A stretch of 64,000 bases of DNA from Phallusia mammillata (lineage: Eukaryota > Chordata > Ascidiacea > Phlebobranchia > Ascidiidae), in the NCBI GenBank assembly GCA_003260075.1, contig QLIY01000268.1:104882-168881 (forward strand), in the 5' to 3' direction. The position numbers were made by a program, and so were the translations under genes. Of the stretch, positions 1 to 20,601 are shown piece after piece; positions within the stretch are counted from its first letter, which is position 1; the number at the start of each line of letters is the position of its first letter. Below the pieces are notes generated by a model. That model was not told the DNA's origin and did not search any database. It saw only the letters and a list, made by a program, of their open reading frames with translations.

Positions 1-376
1 GGTAGATACTTTAACACCAAAAACTAGCGGCACTGGAGTCCGGTTCACTTTAGGTCAAATGACAAATAGTTTATGAAAGTTTATTAGTGTTGTTTAAACC
101 ACCAGATTGCAACTGTTGCTGTAGTGTAGTGGAAAAAACAATGCCTCGTGCGCATAATTTTTGGGTTCAAATCCCGTTTAATTTTTATGTTTTTTTTTTC
201 TTTTTTTGCAGACTTGTAGAAATGCCTGCGGTTAGGGCTATTCGGGTCAGGTGAAGGTTTAAAATTATTAATAACTTCAAAAACAAGCTTTTTTAAACAT
301 TTGACCTGACGTTACCTTCTTGACCTAAAGTGAACCGGACTCCAGTGCCGCTCGTTTTTGGTGTTAAAGTATCTAC
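1..376. mobile_element. Foldback/MITE-like element with ~57-bp terminal inverted repeats
   Basis: Bases 1-58 are the near-perfect reverse complement of 319-376: the element opens GGTAGATACTTTAACACC and closes with its complement. The interior carries a tRNA-like pol III signature (listed separately). No transposase is encoded, so it would be non-autonomous. Because it starts exactly at base 1, any target-site duplication on the left is outside the window. Superfamily not assigned. Confidence 0.75.
120..200 (+). promoter_or_regulatory. tRNA-like internal pol III promoter (A box, B box, T-run)
   Basis: An A-box-like TGTAGTGTAGTGG at 120-132 is followed 31 bases later by a perfect B-box-like GGTTCAAATCC at 164-174, then a T-run at 190-200 that could terminate pol III. 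Spacing matches tRNA genes, but no full cloverleaf is apparent, so this is read as a tRNA-derived (SINE-like) module inside the foldback element rather than a functional tRNA. Confidence 0.45.
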
Positions 377-1195
377 CCAATAAATGAGACGTCAAACGTA
401 CTTTTACCCTACATACAGAAGTTCTACCAATCCTGACAGCTGTTCAAATAAACAAAAAATAAAAGCTATTCGCATAACTACAGATTTTTAACGCAACCCT
501 AAACTATAACAACAATCAACTTCTTTGCAAAAAGAACTGAACACAATGACATAAATGATGTTTTTCCAAAGACCTACTTGGGTTCGTAAATTGTATTCAA
601 TTTTACACGCGGTTTACGATTTTGTTTGACTGGCAACAAATATTCACTTGACAAACAGGAATAATTAATGTTTAAGAGATTCAAAAATGTTTTAATAGCT
701 TTATAATGTTGTGCTTGTTTTTTTCAGAACTTATTAGCATATTGCCACATCATGACAAAGGCTGGCGTTTAATTTGTTTATTCAACAACAAGAAACGCGT
801 ATGTGCAAGTCAATATATGAACACACAAAGGCACGGTGTTTATTACCAAGCAGAACAGAACTGCGTCGATACAGGGACAAATAATTATGTCGTTACCCAT
901 ACACTACAGCCAAATATACAACATTCAAAGCACAAAATGTAACAAATAATGATTCGTTACATATTTCGGCCAATAAGCGAACAAATGTTTTTCGAGGTCA
1001 TAAAAAATTAAACATGTGGTTGATCTGGTTTCTTTCAAAGACACATGGACAAAACCATCAGAGAGGTTTAAATCGCAAATTATTTTGATCGATCGGAAAC
1101 TGATTTTTTATACACTTCCTCGGTGCAACCCTATCACTTGGTGATTGCTGATTTGTTGGCCATCGTTTTTGAATGTGTCTCGAACATTTTAACCA
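377..1195. other. No gene seen; 3' flank of the copine gene
   Basis: AT-rich sequence between the foldback element and the copine stop codon. Short open frames (for example 706-942) have no recognisable domains. It probably holds the copine 3' UTR at its right end. Confidence 0.4.
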
Positions 1196-9967
<8,772 letters not shown>

Positions 9968-11394
9968 GTTTGTAAATGTTTGAAAACTGAAATACAGAAA
10001 GTTTATGTAGCACTAAGACCAAGGCGAAAAAGCGATAAAACACAGTTTCTGCAATTTGTCACCCGGCGATAAAATAAATGTTTACTATCAGATTCAAGGT
10101 CTTGCACATAGTGTGCCCAGACAGAATAGCAACGGAACGAGGTTAAGCGGGTGACAAATTGCAGAAACAGTGTGTATAACATAAAACCAAATAATTTATA
10201 CATGACACATGACAAACACACTCAGGTCGCAATAAAACGAGCCCAAGTGCAAAAACACTGTAAGAACTACTGCATATAGTGGCAATAGAATTAGCCCTCA
10301 AGCAGTCTTTCGCTAGCTCAGCAACAATAAAACGCGTGTTGTTTCACAAACAAATGTAAACTAAAACAACCAGCAGAAACATTTTTATTTGTGACTATTG
10401 TCGCACAAATGATAGAGTTACTGCGCTTTAAATCACCAGCGGGGAATGTGATTTACTGCGACCCTAAAAACTGAAAATATAACTTACATTGACAGTAAAC
10501 AAAAATGTCACACGAGGAAACGTCCTAAAACTGTCACGTAAACCTTTGGCTAGATGTACCTGTAATACCTCATAGTGTGCATACTGTTCTATCACTGCAA
10601 TGTAAGAGAAAATCTGAGATCATTTGGTGTTGTCAGACGTTGGCAAGCCTCGGGCTCAGAAAAAGAAAAAAAGTTACAAAAACAATTTTGTGTCTATTGA
10701 AGGTCGCCGAAACGAGAGGTGTAGTAAAAATGCAAACCAAACACTACATGACTGACGTCGTTTGTTCAGCAGGGCTCAGTTGTTGACATTTGTTTGAACG
10801 TATAAGTGCGTTAGTCGTGTCAATGTGAGACGCAGCTTTGAACAAAATACAGCCTGTATTGTTCTCGTATTTGCGTAAGTGTAGCCTACGTTGGATCTTA
10901 CGTATTACGTCCACATTGATGTATGTTCACTGAATTTAATTTTTTTGCGTACATAATATGTTGAAAATCATGGAGCAGCACATTGTTTCTTTTTGTAGCT
11001 CATTTTGTGATGTAGCCTACGCAATAGTTATGATTTCGAAATGTTTGTTGCTTTGCCATTTTCTATGCAAAGGTTAAATATACTTAGTTTATCAACAACT
11101 TAATATCTTTATCTAAACAAAGCGGCATCCGTCACAAATAAAGTCATTGCAGCAGCAGTTTTGGTCACTGTAAAAAGCTTTTGTCGACATATTGTTAGGG
11201 CCTACACGCATGGTTGATTTCAAAGCGGCATTTATCTTGGCACAAGAAAAACAACAATCTCAACTTTTCGTCTTTATCCGCAATGTTAGTCAAATAGCAC
11301 TACGTTAATATGGGTTGAAAACAAACATCTAATGGACTGTACTGAAAAAAAAAACCTTTTAACTTCCACACCACCACAAGGCTATAGTTACACC
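9968..11394. other. No gene recognised; upstream flank of copine
   Basis: AT-rich DNA with short unrecognised frames. The one clear structure is a 20-bp inverted repeat at 10045-10064 and 10149-10168, listed separately. Confidence 0.4.
10045..10168. repeat. Inverted repeat with 20-bp perfect arms
   Basis: GTTTCTGCAATTTGTCACCC at 10045-10064 is exactly the reverse complement of 10149-10168, with an 84-bp spacer. It could be the remnant of a foldback element or form a stem-loop. Confidence 0.8.
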
Positions 11395-11571
11395 CAGTGG
11401 TGGGATTCAAATTTTTTGTTAGGTTCTATCACTAAAGTCATATTTTTCAGCCGGTTCTGTACCAAAAAGTCCATTGATAGTAACCAGTAATGCTAACCGG
11501 CTTGTTGATCTTATAAAATTTCGTTAGACGGTTCTATAGAACCGGTACGAACCGGATAAATGCAACCACAG
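11395..11571. mobile_element. hAT-like MITE (CAGTGGTGGGATTC family)
   Basis: Same family as 3634-3823 by shared internal sequence (GTTCTATCAC...CAGCCGGTTCTGT, CCAGTAATGCT). Flanked by exact 8-bp GTTACACC at 11387-11394 and 11572-11579. Confidence 0.88.
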
Positions 11572-11577
11572 GTTACA

Positions 11578-11721
11578 CCCCAAAGTCTTAAAGTATAAAC
11601 AACTCAGGAAAGCATCCTTAAAGTTTAAATGTTGTCTAATCGTAAAACCCCCCCCCCAAGTCTTAAAGTATAAACAACTCAGGAAAGCATCCTTAAAGTT
11701 TAAATTTTGTCTAATCGTAAA
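11578..11721 (+). repeat. Poly-C-separated duplication, ~65-bp unit
   Basis: Copies 11578-11647 and 11657-11721 (AAGTCTTAAAGTATAAACAA core) are joined by ten Cs at 11648-11657. Confidence 0.8.
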
Positions 11722-12329
11722 CAAGTTGGAATAAATATCTGATATAATAGTGCAGTATTCAGCATGCTTGCTTATATTTTATTTTACCACAAGCCTACCG
11801 CTTGTTGACAACACTCTTCCATTAACTTTCAACCTGCAACAAATTTTACTTCTTCGTGGTTAGTTAGCCTGATCTCCAAAAAATCATACTAAGCACAACA
11901 CGTATTGCACTATTTCATCATAAGCTTAAAATGGCACAAGATGGACACCACAACCTGAATACGTCCCTTTGTTGACCAGCTATTCTGTCAAAATAAGTTT
12001 TTTGCTAAAAATGCTGAGAACAAAAACTTGCAGAGTGAACTTGTAGTTTTGTTGGTACAGCTATCTGTACATAACGTACAGTGACTTATCTGTCTATAGT
12101 GGAAGCAGGTAATTAGTGTCACATCCTCATCAAATATGCATATGTCATTATTTATACGCTCCACTGAACGTGAGTTAAAGGGTTTATCCAACCCAAAGGG
12201 CAAATAGAAACTCTCATGTGGAGTATTTGCGGGAATCGTGTTGCGAAAAGTAGCGGTTTCATTTGATCTGAACGCAGAATAGTACACGATTGACATTTAC
12301 AGCGCTTAGTATAAAATTTCGCCTAATTT

Positions 12330-13309
12330 CGAGAAGTATACATTAACATGCGAGCATATATTTACAATTGGAACCGGTTTTTTTACTATTGGTTTTCGTT
12401 ATGTTTACTCTTATATTTGATAAACTTGGAAATTAAACTAGCAAAAGGCTCCGTGATTATTCTATTATGCAATGCCACACCCAGCATAATCAATCTTAAT
12501 TGTGGCTGCATGAACAGTTACTTGACTTTAGTTCTGTGTTAGTGCGACGACTACGTAGTGCTTCGATATTTCTTAAAAAAACAACGGCTTGCAGTGAAGA
12601 GCTAACATTCATGATTTAACAAAAACTGCATTTCTGCAATGAGAACGTCAGCTGTTTGTTGCACCCGCACTTTTGCAATAACATCGAACAAAACTTTGCT
12701 TTCTATGTTAAAAACTGTACAATCACTGCATAAACTGATTCAACTCACAACACTAATTGTAATGTAAGCATTCACTGGCAGGAAGTTTGACCCCCCCCCC
12801 CGAGAAGTATACATTAACATGCGAGCATATATTTACAATTGGAACCGGGACAAATGATCACATTCTTATGTTCCAGTTTTCACCTGCATTTTTACTATTG
12901 GTTTTCGTTATGTTTACTCTTATATTTGATAAACTTGGAAATTAAACTAGCAAAAGGCTTCGTGATTATTCTATTATGCAATGCCACACCCAGCATAATC
13001 AATCTTAATTGTGGCTGCATGAACAGTTACTTGACTTTAGTTCTGTGTTAGTGCGACGACTACGTAGTGCTTCGATATTTCTTAAAAAAACAACGGCTTG
13101 CAGTGAAGAGCTAACATTCATGATTTAACAAAAACTGCATTTCTGCAATGAGAACGTCAGCTGTTTGTTGCACCCGCACTTTTGCAATAACATCGAACAA
13201 AACTTTGCTTTCTATCTTAAAAACTGTACAATCACTGCATTTGACAGAAGAAACTGATTCAACTCACAACACTAATTGTAATGTAAGCATTCAGTGGCAG
13301 GAAGTTTGG
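12330..13309 (+). repeat. Large poly-C-separated duplication, ~0.46-0.51 kb unit
   Basis: Copy 1 (12330-12789) and copy 2 (12801-13309) start CGAGAAGTATACATTAACAT and are joined by eleven Cs at 12791-12801. Copy 2 has about 38 extra bases near 12848 and about 9 near 13240; otherwise they differ by rare SNPs. The paired open frames inside (12348-12542, 12839-13051) have no recognisable domain and are not called as genes. Confidence 0.88.
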
Positions 13310-13350
13310 CATTTGCTGGCTGTACAGATTTGCGACAAATGACAAATAAG

Positions 13351-13928
13351 CGCTGAGATAGGTTGATTGATTAATCGTTTAACAAAGAAATGACGATTCC
13401 TACGCACGACCCATAAAGGCCCCCACGATAAAACGTATTTTGCCCAACGCATGCACTATACCCCCCCCCCCTGCGGGTGCTCCAAAAAATACCAGGAGGC
13501 GTTTCGGATTCGGTTTGTACAAAAATATATTTGGGGTTCGTTTTTTTTTCTTTGAATTAACCCGGCCAAAGGGGATTAAAAATCCATTTTGTTTCATTTC
13601 GATTCTTATTTTACCTACCGGTGCACCAGAGCCCCCCCCCCCTGCGGGTGCTCCAAAAAATACCAGGAGGCGTTTCGGATTCGGTTTGTGCAAAAATATA
13701 TTTGGGGTTCGTTTTTTTTCTTTGAATTAACCTGGCCAAAGGGGATTAAAAATCCATTTTGTTTAATTTCCATTCTTATTTTACCTACCGGTGCACCAGG
13801 ACCCCCCCCCCCGCTGAGATAGGTTGATTGATTAATCGTTTAACAAAGAAATGACGATTTCTACGCACGACCCATAAAGGCCCCCACCATAAAACGAATT
13901 TTGCCCAACGCACGCACTCCCCCCCCCC
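13351..13928 (+). repeat. Four-block poly-C mosaic, order X-Y-Y'-X'
   Basis: X (13351-13459) recurs as X' (13812-13918), and Y (13471-13631) recurs as Y' (13642-13801), all in direct orientation. C-runs sit at 13461-13471, 13632-13642, 13802-13812 and 13919-13928. Copies differ by SNPs and short indels. Predicted Pro/Gly-rich frames here are by-products of the C-runs. Confidence 0.88.
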
Positions 13929-14105
13929 GTTTTTAACGATTTCAGTAATTACCCCTAAAATGATGATTTGAAATCATGCAGAAGGCAGTTAGTTAATAAT
14001 TTTAGTTTGACGTCACAGTTAATTATATACGCTTTTTCAATGAGGCTAAATACGGCAACATGGTGGCGTTTTTTTCTGAAAAGTGAAGCAATATTCCATT
14101 TACAG

Positions 14106-14455
14106 CAGCGGTTCCCAACCTTTCTGGTGCCGTGACCCCTAGATAACCTTTGCCAATTTGCGGTGACCTCAAGGAAAAAAAGTACGTTATTAAAATTTAC
14201 AGCATTTTTTTTAAACAATGAAGTGGTCCATGTGTTTATTTTATTGGGGCTAGTGGTCCTTTCTATTTGAATAAGACACTGAAGATGCTTTTTGAGCGAA
14301 ATATATTTGTTTGTTTTAAAAACTGACAACTGATTTTAACCTGGAAATAAAGATTTCCCAAAACGTGTGCTAGTGGTCCATTGGCTAAAACAAGTTGAAA
14401 ACCACTGCTTTAGACGACCCCAGGCAAATTATCACCCACAGGTTGAGAACCACTG
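14106..14455. mobile_element. hAT-like MITE with exact 8-bp target duplication
   Basis: Begins CAGCGGTTCCCAACCTTTC and ends GGTTGAGAACCACTG. The target duplication ATTTACAG is exact at 14098-14105 and 14456-14463. No transposase frame. Confidence 0.88.
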
Positions 14456-15060
14456 ATTTACAGGTTACAAACAGAGGCGATTGTTTGCGCACAATCCCTG
14501 AAGTCAATGTTCAGTCGGGTCTGTGCTGGTTACGGTAGATACTTGTTGCGGGAATATTAAACATGTGTTTAAGGGTTACCAAATCGTTCTGCATTGAAGT
14601 TCAAAAAGTTAAATAACCGATTGGAATCACGTCAAGTATGTTTAAGAGTGACACTTGTATGAAAGAATTATTGTTAGGCATCTGTTTTATGAATCTCGTT
14701 TTTGCTTTGTCATCGAACGAAACAAATCTCTTTTTAATAAAACGTAAAAACCCTCTGGTGGAACTAATCGACTGAACGAAAACAATTGTTGTACCAACAG
14801 AAAAATAATTCGACAAGTTAAAGAAGCGCCTACTAAAAAACTTGCAATGGATTTGCTCCCCTGCTGTAAGGCTTTATCCATGCATACATATTTTTATAGT
14901 ATAATATTATATAGGCTATAATCTGTATTATACATACAGATTTTTATAGCACTTTGTGTAACATAATATATAAAACATACAGTGTTTTATATATACTTTG
15001 GAGCTGCTCTGCTAACACAAAAACTCACAACAGAAAAGTTTGCCGATAGATGGTGTAGAG

Positions 15061-15861
15061 CAGTGGTTCTTAACCTTTTGTAACGGTCGAACCCCAACGA
15101 TATTCTTCAGCCTTTGGTCGAACCCCAAAGTTACATGCTAGGTTTTTAGCTCATTTTGTTTGGTGGGTCGAAAAAGATGAAGTAATTAGTTTTTGCTGCC
15201 GACAAAATTTCGTTGTTTTTCTGCTTACGAACAAACAAAGCTTGTTCTAATGTTCTGTGTTACGTCAAAAATAAAAGAAAATAAAACCTTAGTGCAGGGG
15301 TGCACGACCATTTTGCTAGGACGGCCGCATCGCAGATTCTTATTTCACCAACTGCCGCCATTTACCTGCTTATTATTGTTTTAAATACTTCGTTTATATG
15401 ATGTATTTACCATCTAATAGCGCCCAAAAGCCCAGATTAATTTCTAGCTCGGTGCACAGATTGAGCTGCACAACGAGGAGATCAGTCTTAAGTGTTTATG
15501 ATGTCATAATCTATATTCTATATTGTGGTGCTTTGGTACCTGTTTTGTTCGCATTGTTGGCACACAATATGCGTACAAAAAGATTGACACATACGGGTAT
15601 TAAGCTGGTAATACTATTTTTAGTACCACAAAAACTGTTTAGTGCCGTTTAAAACACCCCTGCCTAAGTTAACCTTCCAGTGTTTTGATATTGAGCAAAT
15701 ACAAATTGCCGTTTTTAGCGACAATAGACCCTAAAGTTTGACAAAAACGAGTATTTGTATTGTACTTCAAAAAGACCTTCGTCGAACCCCTNTCGTCGAT
15801 CCCCTGATTCAGGCGTTGCCGAACCCCTGGGGTTCGATCGAACCCCGGTTAAGAACCACTG
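15061..15861. mobile_element. hAT-like element hosting a second hAT-like element
   Basis: Begins CAGTGGTTCTTAACCTTTTG and ends CGGTTAAGAACCACTG, with exact 8-bp GTGTAGAG at 15053-15060 and 15862-15869. It is interrupted by another element at 15295-15662. A single unresolved base (N) lies at 15792. Confidence 0.88.
15295..15662. mobile_element. Nested hAT-like element (CAGGGGTGCACGACC ends)
   Basis: Ends are CAGGGGTGCACGACC and ACACCCCTG. Flanking octamers CCTTAGTG and CCTAAGTT agree at 6 of 8 positions, so the duplication is decayed or mutated. The interior matches the sequence at about 58380-58620, giving a second family member in the window. Confidence 0.7.
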
Positions 15862-15869
15862 GTGTAGAG

Positions 15870-17018
15870 AGTGCAGTTGTTTAAATTAACAGTGAGACTG
15901 GGTTAGGAACTGAAATTAACGTTTGGAGGTTGATTATATTGTTCTTATTATTATAAAACCTCACCCTAACATTAATAGCCCTACTGTCAGTATTTTTTAA
16001 CTAAGCTCGGGTAGCGCTGTCTTCATGCGTGCTTGCATGTGCACTAAAATCGATTGCATGTCAATACCAACTGGTGATTGCTTAATGCAATTGTGTCGCT
16101 ATGTGTTCTTTTACCAAGCGAAATAAACTCAACTGAAATATTCGTGAATGCTCTTTACGTCGCCCACCGTTATTTTACAAACTTGTCTGGTGTTAGTTCT
16201 TGTAGATTTTCCTACCTTTTGTAGCGGTGATGGGTAGCCTACATAAAGTAGTACCGGCTGCATCTTTCCTGGTTGAATTCCGGTTTAACGCCAAACATAA
16301 GATAGTCACATATAGTTCAACTCTGTTTAAAGCTTTTTGGAAAATTTGAATTACGATTAAATTTCGGTTCGTGCCCAATGTAACAAACCGCCCAAGCCGC
16401 TTTGAAGTTTAGGCTCATGGACCAAAAATGTGTAGGCTACTGTGACAAAAAGAGTTTTTCTTGTTTGAAGAGAAGGCAATTTCGACGAAAAATATTTGTT
16501 TTAGTGATTTACCCAATTTGAAAACAGTGTTTGGAAAATTGGATAACAAAGTGTTAACGCTTAGCCTGTAGGAAACTTCTCTTTTAAGCAAGTAGGCCTT
16601 TGCTGTCTACGCGAAAGCCCCAAACATATTTTTCATACCGAACAAAACAAACGTTTTTGAACAAATGTTTGCATTTATTCCAGCCATGACATATATCTTG
16701 TTAAAAAAAATTAAAGTCAAAAAGAAGGTAATTTCTTAGAAAAAATGACAATAACTTTGACCTCCCAAATAAGGACGAAATGTCAACCCTAGGGTTGTCC
16801 CTGCCTATATTTTGCGTTTTTGAATTAACGATTTGGGGACATATGCTTGTTCAGTTAACATTCGGGAGAATCAGTTCCGGATAGCTACCTACCACGCGAG
16901 TGAATTTAAAAAGCTTGAAACACCCTTCTCTTGGCCAAACATGTATCGTTAGGCAGAAAAAATAAAATACTGACGAAACATTGTCCTCCTCAGGGACAGA
17001 GACCCATACCATCTATTG
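15870..17018. other. No gene recognised
   Basis: AT-rich DNA between two hAT-like elements. Short frames only, without recognisable domains. Confidence 0.35.
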
Positions 17019-17423
17019 CAGTGGTTCTCAAACTTTTTCATTATTTTTTCAAAACGGCCCCTTTGCCATTATAACGAGGACTCGAGGTTCTTCAGCCTGA
17101 ATGTGTATTTTAGCAAAACGAAAGTTGTGTTGCAGAATTGTTGGTAATTATGGAAAATTACGCATAAAAATGATCCAAATTCCAAAGACAGCTTGTAAAA
17201 TCACAGACAAGACAAAAAAAACCACTACGATTGTGCACGAATAATTGTATTTTTGTTAGTTACATGGAATTAAGGCTATTGTTTAGCAATGGAGCAATTT
17301 TACTTTGATTTAACTTATTCAGTGGCACAAACTGACGCCAAATAAGATTATAAAGTACTTCAACCTTTTCGCGGTCCCGCAAAATTACTTCACGGACCGC
17401 GGAACCGAGTTTGAGAACCGCTG
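17019..17423. mobile_element. hAT-like MITE with exact 8-bp target duplication
   Basis: Begins CAGTGGTTCTCAAACTTTT and ends GTTTGAGAACCGCTG. ATCTATTG is duplicated exactly at 17011-17018 and 17424-17431. Confidence 0.88.
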
Positions 17424-17431
17424 ATCTATTG

Positions 17432-18449
17432 TGAGGTGACAATTAAGAGCGATATCAACGCGTTGATTTGTTTTAATAATAATTGGGTCGAAAAGAGTTT
17501 CTCCTTTGACGGCCCATTACGTTCTTTCCAAACCTTAGTGTGGCCATCTATCCCCTTTGTCTTGGACCACACTGCTCTAACCATTTTCTAACACGTAATT
17601 AGCAAGAATACTTCGTAATGCAACTATTTTGAGTTGGCAATTACCCAATTATGTAGAACGAAGAAAAATTAATTGGAACACAGGCTATTGGTCACATCAT
17701 GGTGCAACCGATGGCGTCATTCAGCAGTTCAAATACGTCACAGTACGCGAACCACACGCGCAACTGAACTAAACTTCTACATATGACGGTGTCACCCTGC
17801 ACACAGACGGAAACTACGAAGCGAGGCAGCAACGTACTCACCTATTTTGGGGATGTGAATCATGATTTTACGAAACACCAAAAAGTGCATTTAAAACGAC
17901 GAGCGAATATTTAATTGTTTGAACATATCGCTTGGTTTTATGTGAACTATATGACATAAAACATTTACTAATGGCGAATAAAACCCATAAAAACTTGTAC
18001 TAACAAGTACTACCAAAAGGCAGCTAAGTTATTCATTTTAATACAATCAAGCTTCACATTGGGGATATGTATTGTAGACCTAAATGGGCAATTTCTATGT
18101 CATGACATTGTCCCGAACAGTTTATTTGTCATGGTGAATGGCCGGATACATTCTCCACACCATTATACAATAGCAAGATTACAGGAAGGAAGTTTTATGT
18201 TTGGTTCCTGGCATACGCACAGCAAACAAATGGAAAAGACAAATTATTAACCAGAATTCTCTCAAGTTTTTTTTATCCAACAACCTCCTAAACATCACCA
18301 ATTTTGTTCCACCAATTAATGCCTGTCGTTTTACTTTCAATTTGCTATGTACATTACCTCTTCAACATGTTTTATGCACAAACAGGGTGCATATTGATTT
18401 CAATGTTCAAAAAATCTAAACCTAATTAGTTTAAGATAATACAGTAATA
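17432..18449. other. No gene recognised
   Basis: Contains two short overlapping frames (18059-18250 and 18201-18419) that resemble no family I know and lack neighbouring exons in a consistent frame. Left uncalled. Confidence 0.35.
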
Positions 18450-18806
18450 CATGGGTCGGCAACCCCTGGCAGGCATGCCAAGGTTGGCACGCGAGGTGGT
18501 TTTTCATGGCACGCCAACCGATTTGAGTTTTTATATTGAAGTAACAATTTAACCAGTTACACAGCTTGTTTTCAGTTTTTATCATGCCATTGTCTTAAAA
18601 TTCAGCCCTATGTGCACAAAACACTTTGGTTTCCCTTTATTATTGATATCTGCTGGCATGCACCACTATTATTTAGAAAAACATTGGCATGCGAGGTCAT
18701 TAATAGTTGGACTCGTTTGCCAGTACATTTGAAATCCAAGCGTCTCCTGCGGGCCGCACAACCTTTAAAGAAGGGCCGCATACGACCCGCAGGTTGCCCA
18801 CCCCTG
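18450..18806. mobile_element. Composite hAT-like element (GGTCGGCAACC type)
   Basis: The left end CATGGGTCGGCAACCCC and following 150 bases match the element at 52323-52632. The right end, GGTTGCCCACCCCTG, belongs to a related but different sequence. Flanking octamers (CAGTAATA and GTGTAGAG) do not match, so this is probably two elements recombined or one nested and decayed. Confidence 0.6.
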
Positions 18807-18814
18807 GTGTAGAG

Positions 18815-19962
18815 TTTGCAAATCAAATTAAATGGTTGGTAATCTGTTGGAAACATTTGTGTCAACGCACAAACCTGAACATTATTTTTACTTGATTTCT
18901 CCCCTGTAAAAATCATTAGAAACATGACAACAAGTATATATATATGTGTAAAGCCACTTTCTGTTGTTCCAAACAATGTAATTTACAGTGGTTTTGGGAG
19001 AAAACATCATTTAAATCACTTTTTTCATGACTTCCTTATTTTAATTGCATGTTATATGCGGGGAAGTCAACATTCATTGAAAGACAAATGCATTTGGTAA
19101 AATGACTAACACTGTACATCTTACATAATTTTACTTCCTTGTAATTAGTCAGCCAATTTACAGATAAAGAATACATACAAAATAACTGGGGTATAAAAAA
19201 TTAACACTTTTACACTCAAAAGTTTAGCAATAAGTTTTTAAATTAATTACTGAGAATATCATAACATCTTGGATTGCAAAATTAGTAAATTCAAAGTAGC
19301 CAACATCAATTACAGAGACAACTGGGTTTAAATTAATGAAGCTTAATGCATAAAACTATTGGTAAAGGAATATAAAATAAATTTCATAGCAATAAAACAT
19401 TATATTACAAGGGCAACTAGTCGTAGTTGTATATTTAAAAATTAGTAAACCAACTGCATTAACAATTGATTGAACACACAGTTGATTTTTCCAGCTGATT
19501 GAGTTTAATGCACAGAACAGTTGAGTGTATAACATAATTCAAAAACATACATATATATAATTGTGAAAAAGGAATATTATAATACAGGGGCTATGAGTGA
19601 TAACTGATAAGTTTATTTTAACAGTATACAAATATATCTGACACACATACTTCTGCTGAATAAAAATAATGGTAGACATTAGATACACAATAACCAAATA
19701 TTTTGAAATGTTGTACCAATGGAAAGTTTTTTGTACTTTAACTTCTAAAGACAGTGGTACCTTTAAATGAGAGTCACAGGTGGATTTATGATTTGTACAG
19801 TTGAAACAACGAAAGTTTTGTAGGGAATGGTTTGAGTCCACCTTGACCTAAGTGCACTTATTAACAAATATCAAAACAAACATACACAATATACATTGCT
19901 GTACGGCAAATCTTGTCTGCATAAACGCACCATTAAAAAAAGGTATTGTAAACTTGTTCACC
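18815..19962. other. Downstream flank of OSTF1, probably its 3' UTR at the right
   Basis: AT-rich with many TTTATT/AATAAA-like strings, so polyadenylation cannot be placed. No other gene is seen. Confidence 0.35.
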
Positions 19963-20601
19963 TTAGTCAGAGTCACCAAGATAGTCATCATTTGAACTGC
20001 TGATTGATCCTCGTCCTTTGGGTTTCAAAAGTGCAGCTGTAGCAGGATCATTGGCCAAGTTGAAGGGTAATTTATTGTCATTATTTTTTATATTCGTGTC
20101 AGCCCCTTTATGCAGCAAAAGCTGAACAATATCTGCATGGCTTTTCCATGCTGCAGCATGTAAGGCAGTATCACCCAGCTTGTTTTTTGAGTTAAGGTCG
20201 ATGAAATTGTTTTCAAGAAGCATGGAGACAACTTCAGTATGCCCACCATGGCAAGCCCAGTACAAAGCAGTACTTCCAGACTTGTCAATGCCATTTATGG
20301 CAACTTTGTTGTCCAGACATTCTTCTAGAAAGCAGATGTTACCACGCTTAGCTGCTTCATGTAGTGGAAAGTCAATGGAGTCAGCTATATCTTCTGCCAC
20401 ATAATTACTTGGGACCAAGCCAGCTTTTCCTTTTACTGTAGCCTTCCACCATCCGCTTTCAGACTGGTCCGATATATAAATTCGATCACCTTCTTCAAAT
20501 GATAGCTCATCTGGCTGCTGGGATGTATAACTCCACATGGCTTTGTAAACCTTTACTACTCCTGGTTTGGGAGTCAATTTGGGTGGAGCTGGTTTTGACA
20601 T
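19963..20601 (-). CDS. OSTF1: Osteoclast-stimulating factor 1 (SH3 plus ankyrin repeats), single exon
   Basis: A 212-residue protein close to the vertebrate length of about 214. An SH3 domain (about residues 16-70, with [13 protein letters not shown] and the WWKA and GLVPSNYV motifs) is followed by ankyrin repeats (about 72-170: [36 protein letters not shown]). The acidic tail ends DDYLGDSD, like its vertebrate counterparts. The MSKP start at 20601-20599 matches the family N terminus; an in-frame ATG 33 bases upstream would add 11 unmatched residues. The family is a cytosolic adaptor that binds signalling proteins through its SH3 domain. The uninterrupted coding region contrasts with the many-exon copine and METTL3 genes nearby, but frame and motifs are intact, so there is no sign of a pseudogene. 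Confidence 0.96.
   Translation of the reverse strand: MSKPAPPKLTPKPGVVKVYKAMWSYTSQQPDELSFEEGDRIYISDQSESGWWKATVKGKAGLVPSNYVAEDIADSIDFPLHEAAKRGNICFLEECLDNKVAINGIDKSGSTALYWACHGGHTEVVSMLLENNFIDLNSKNKLGDTALHAAAWKSHADIVQLLLHKGADTNIKNNDNKLPFNLANDPATAALLKPKGRGSISSSNDDYLGDSD

Noticed and set aside
12348..13051. Paired hydrophobic frames ending in NLNCGCMNSYLTLVLC
   Set aside because: The similarity comes from DNA duplication; no splice sites, homology or independent coding sign.
13400..13822. Overlapping Pro/Gly-rich frames on both strands
   Set aside because: Generated by C-runs in the X-Y-Y'-X' mosaic.
13351..13928. A CRISPR-like or satellite array
   Set aside because: Only two copies of each of two units, no regular repeat-spacer pattern, and eukaryotic context.
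18059..18419. A small secreted or hypothetical protein gene
   Set aside because: Short frames with no signal peptide, homology or splice partners.
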